NCBI GenBank assembly: GCA_014728295.1
Contig: WJLW01000033.1
Span: 62,001 to 126,000, forward strand
Length of the DNA stretch: 64,000 nt
Reading direction: 5' to 3'
Source: Chitinivibrionales bacterium
GTDB taxonomy: Bacteria; Fibrobacterota; Chitinivibrionia; Chitinivibrionales; WJKA01
This document shows, piece by piece, positions 63,871 through 64,000 of the stretch. The notes under the pieces were generated by a model, which worked only from the letters and a program-made list of their open reading frames with translations, ran no database searches and was not told where the DNA came from. Position 1 is the stretch's first letter; each line of letters begins with the position of its first letter. Both the position numbers and the translations under genes were made by a program.

Positions 63871-63900
63871 TAAAGCTTCCTGTCTGGGAAGATTTAGCAC

Positions 63901-63973
63901 TGCTCAGTAGCTCAGTCGGCAGAGCAAGTGGCTGTTAACCACTGGGTCCGCGGTTCGAGTCCGTGCTGAGCAG
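63901..63973 (+). tRNA. tRNA-Asn (GTT)
   Basis: Acceptor TGCTCAG/CTGAGCA, anticodon stem AGTGG/CCACT and loop CTGTTAA give anticodon GTT. The T arm GGTTCGAGTCC is normal. No CCA is encoded. Confidence 0.94.
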
Positions 63974-64000
63974 CTTTTAAAAAGGCCTTTCGAATTCGAA

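Noticed and set aside
1-64000. CRISPR arrays, prophage or insertion sequences
   Set aside because: No regularly spaced short repeats, transposase-like or phage structural proteins were seen in either strand. The only gp25-like gene is part of the T6SS.

Overview
The window looks like chromosomal DNA of a Gram-negative, probably facultatively or strictly anaerobic bacterium. Pointers to an FCB-group relative (Fibrobacterota/Chitinispirillota-like or a related candidate phylum) are two secreted proteins with Por/T9SS-like C-terminal tails, a very large outer-membrane protein of a type common in that group, a PEP-CTERM protein, an NAD-linked Hox hydrogenase with Rex, and split CcsA/ResB cytochrome c maturation genes. 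This assignment is inference; no rRNA gene is present. Four tRNA genes are seen, none with an encoded CCA end. There are no insertion sequences, CRISPR arrays or prophage genes.

Layout. 1-2788 (-): 5' part of a giant outer-membrane/surface protein running off the left edge. 2944-8837 (+): type VI secretion genes tssE-tssF-tssG-tssH. 8909-11772: three small unknown or exported proteins, with two CRP/Rex-like palindromes near 10319-10374. 11844-17726 (-): rex, then the NAD-reducing [NiFe] hydrogenase operon hoxF-hoxU-hoxY-hoxH and its maturation protease. 17976-24772: eda (-) divergent from an XRE-cupin regulator and a sugar-acid-like operon (GH88 hydrolase, two cupins, two Gfo/Idh/MocA oxidoreductases, an SDR). 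24913-28051: porin, MobB-like GTPase, DEDDh exonuclease, alpha/beta hydrolase. 28190-33281: a soluble PAS-GAF histidine kinase divergent from an NtrC-type regulator, then a secreted tandem DUF4397 protein. 33346-36964 (-): lipoprotein, ResB, CcsA. 37369-41596: membrane spermidine-synthase-like protein overlapping a Tat-signal radical SAM enzyme, then convergent UDP-glucuronate decarboxylase. 42096-42779: PEP-CTERM protein behind a candidate sigma-54 promoter.

42837-55633 (-) is mostly housekeeping: zapB-like-zapA-rny-ymdB-xseA, then tRNA-Gln/Glu/Val-thrS-infC-rpmI-rplT-pheS-pheT. infC has no usable ATG/GTG/TTG and starts at ATT, the classical IF3-autoregulated arrangement. 54668-63795 holds a response regulator with a Cys-rich linker, a Tat-exported histone-deacetylase-like enzyme, an amino-acid permease fused to a PTS EIIA domain, typA/bipA, a FemAB-like acyltransferase and a GT39-like membrane glycosyltransferase. 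tRNA-Asn closes the window.

How the parts fit: Hox plus Rex implies NAD(H)-linked hydrogen metabolism under redox control. The GH88 cluster with eda points to uronate or unsaturated-oligosaccharide use, with the porin perhaps for uptake. The sigma-54-type regulator, the PEP-CTERM gene and the exported proteins suggest a regulated cell-surface programme. The most unusual observations are the exported HDAC-like enzyme with a secretion tail, the Tat-signal radical SAM/spermidine-synthase pair, the GH88-oxidoreductase cluster, the sigma-54/PEP-CTERM link and the paired palindromes.
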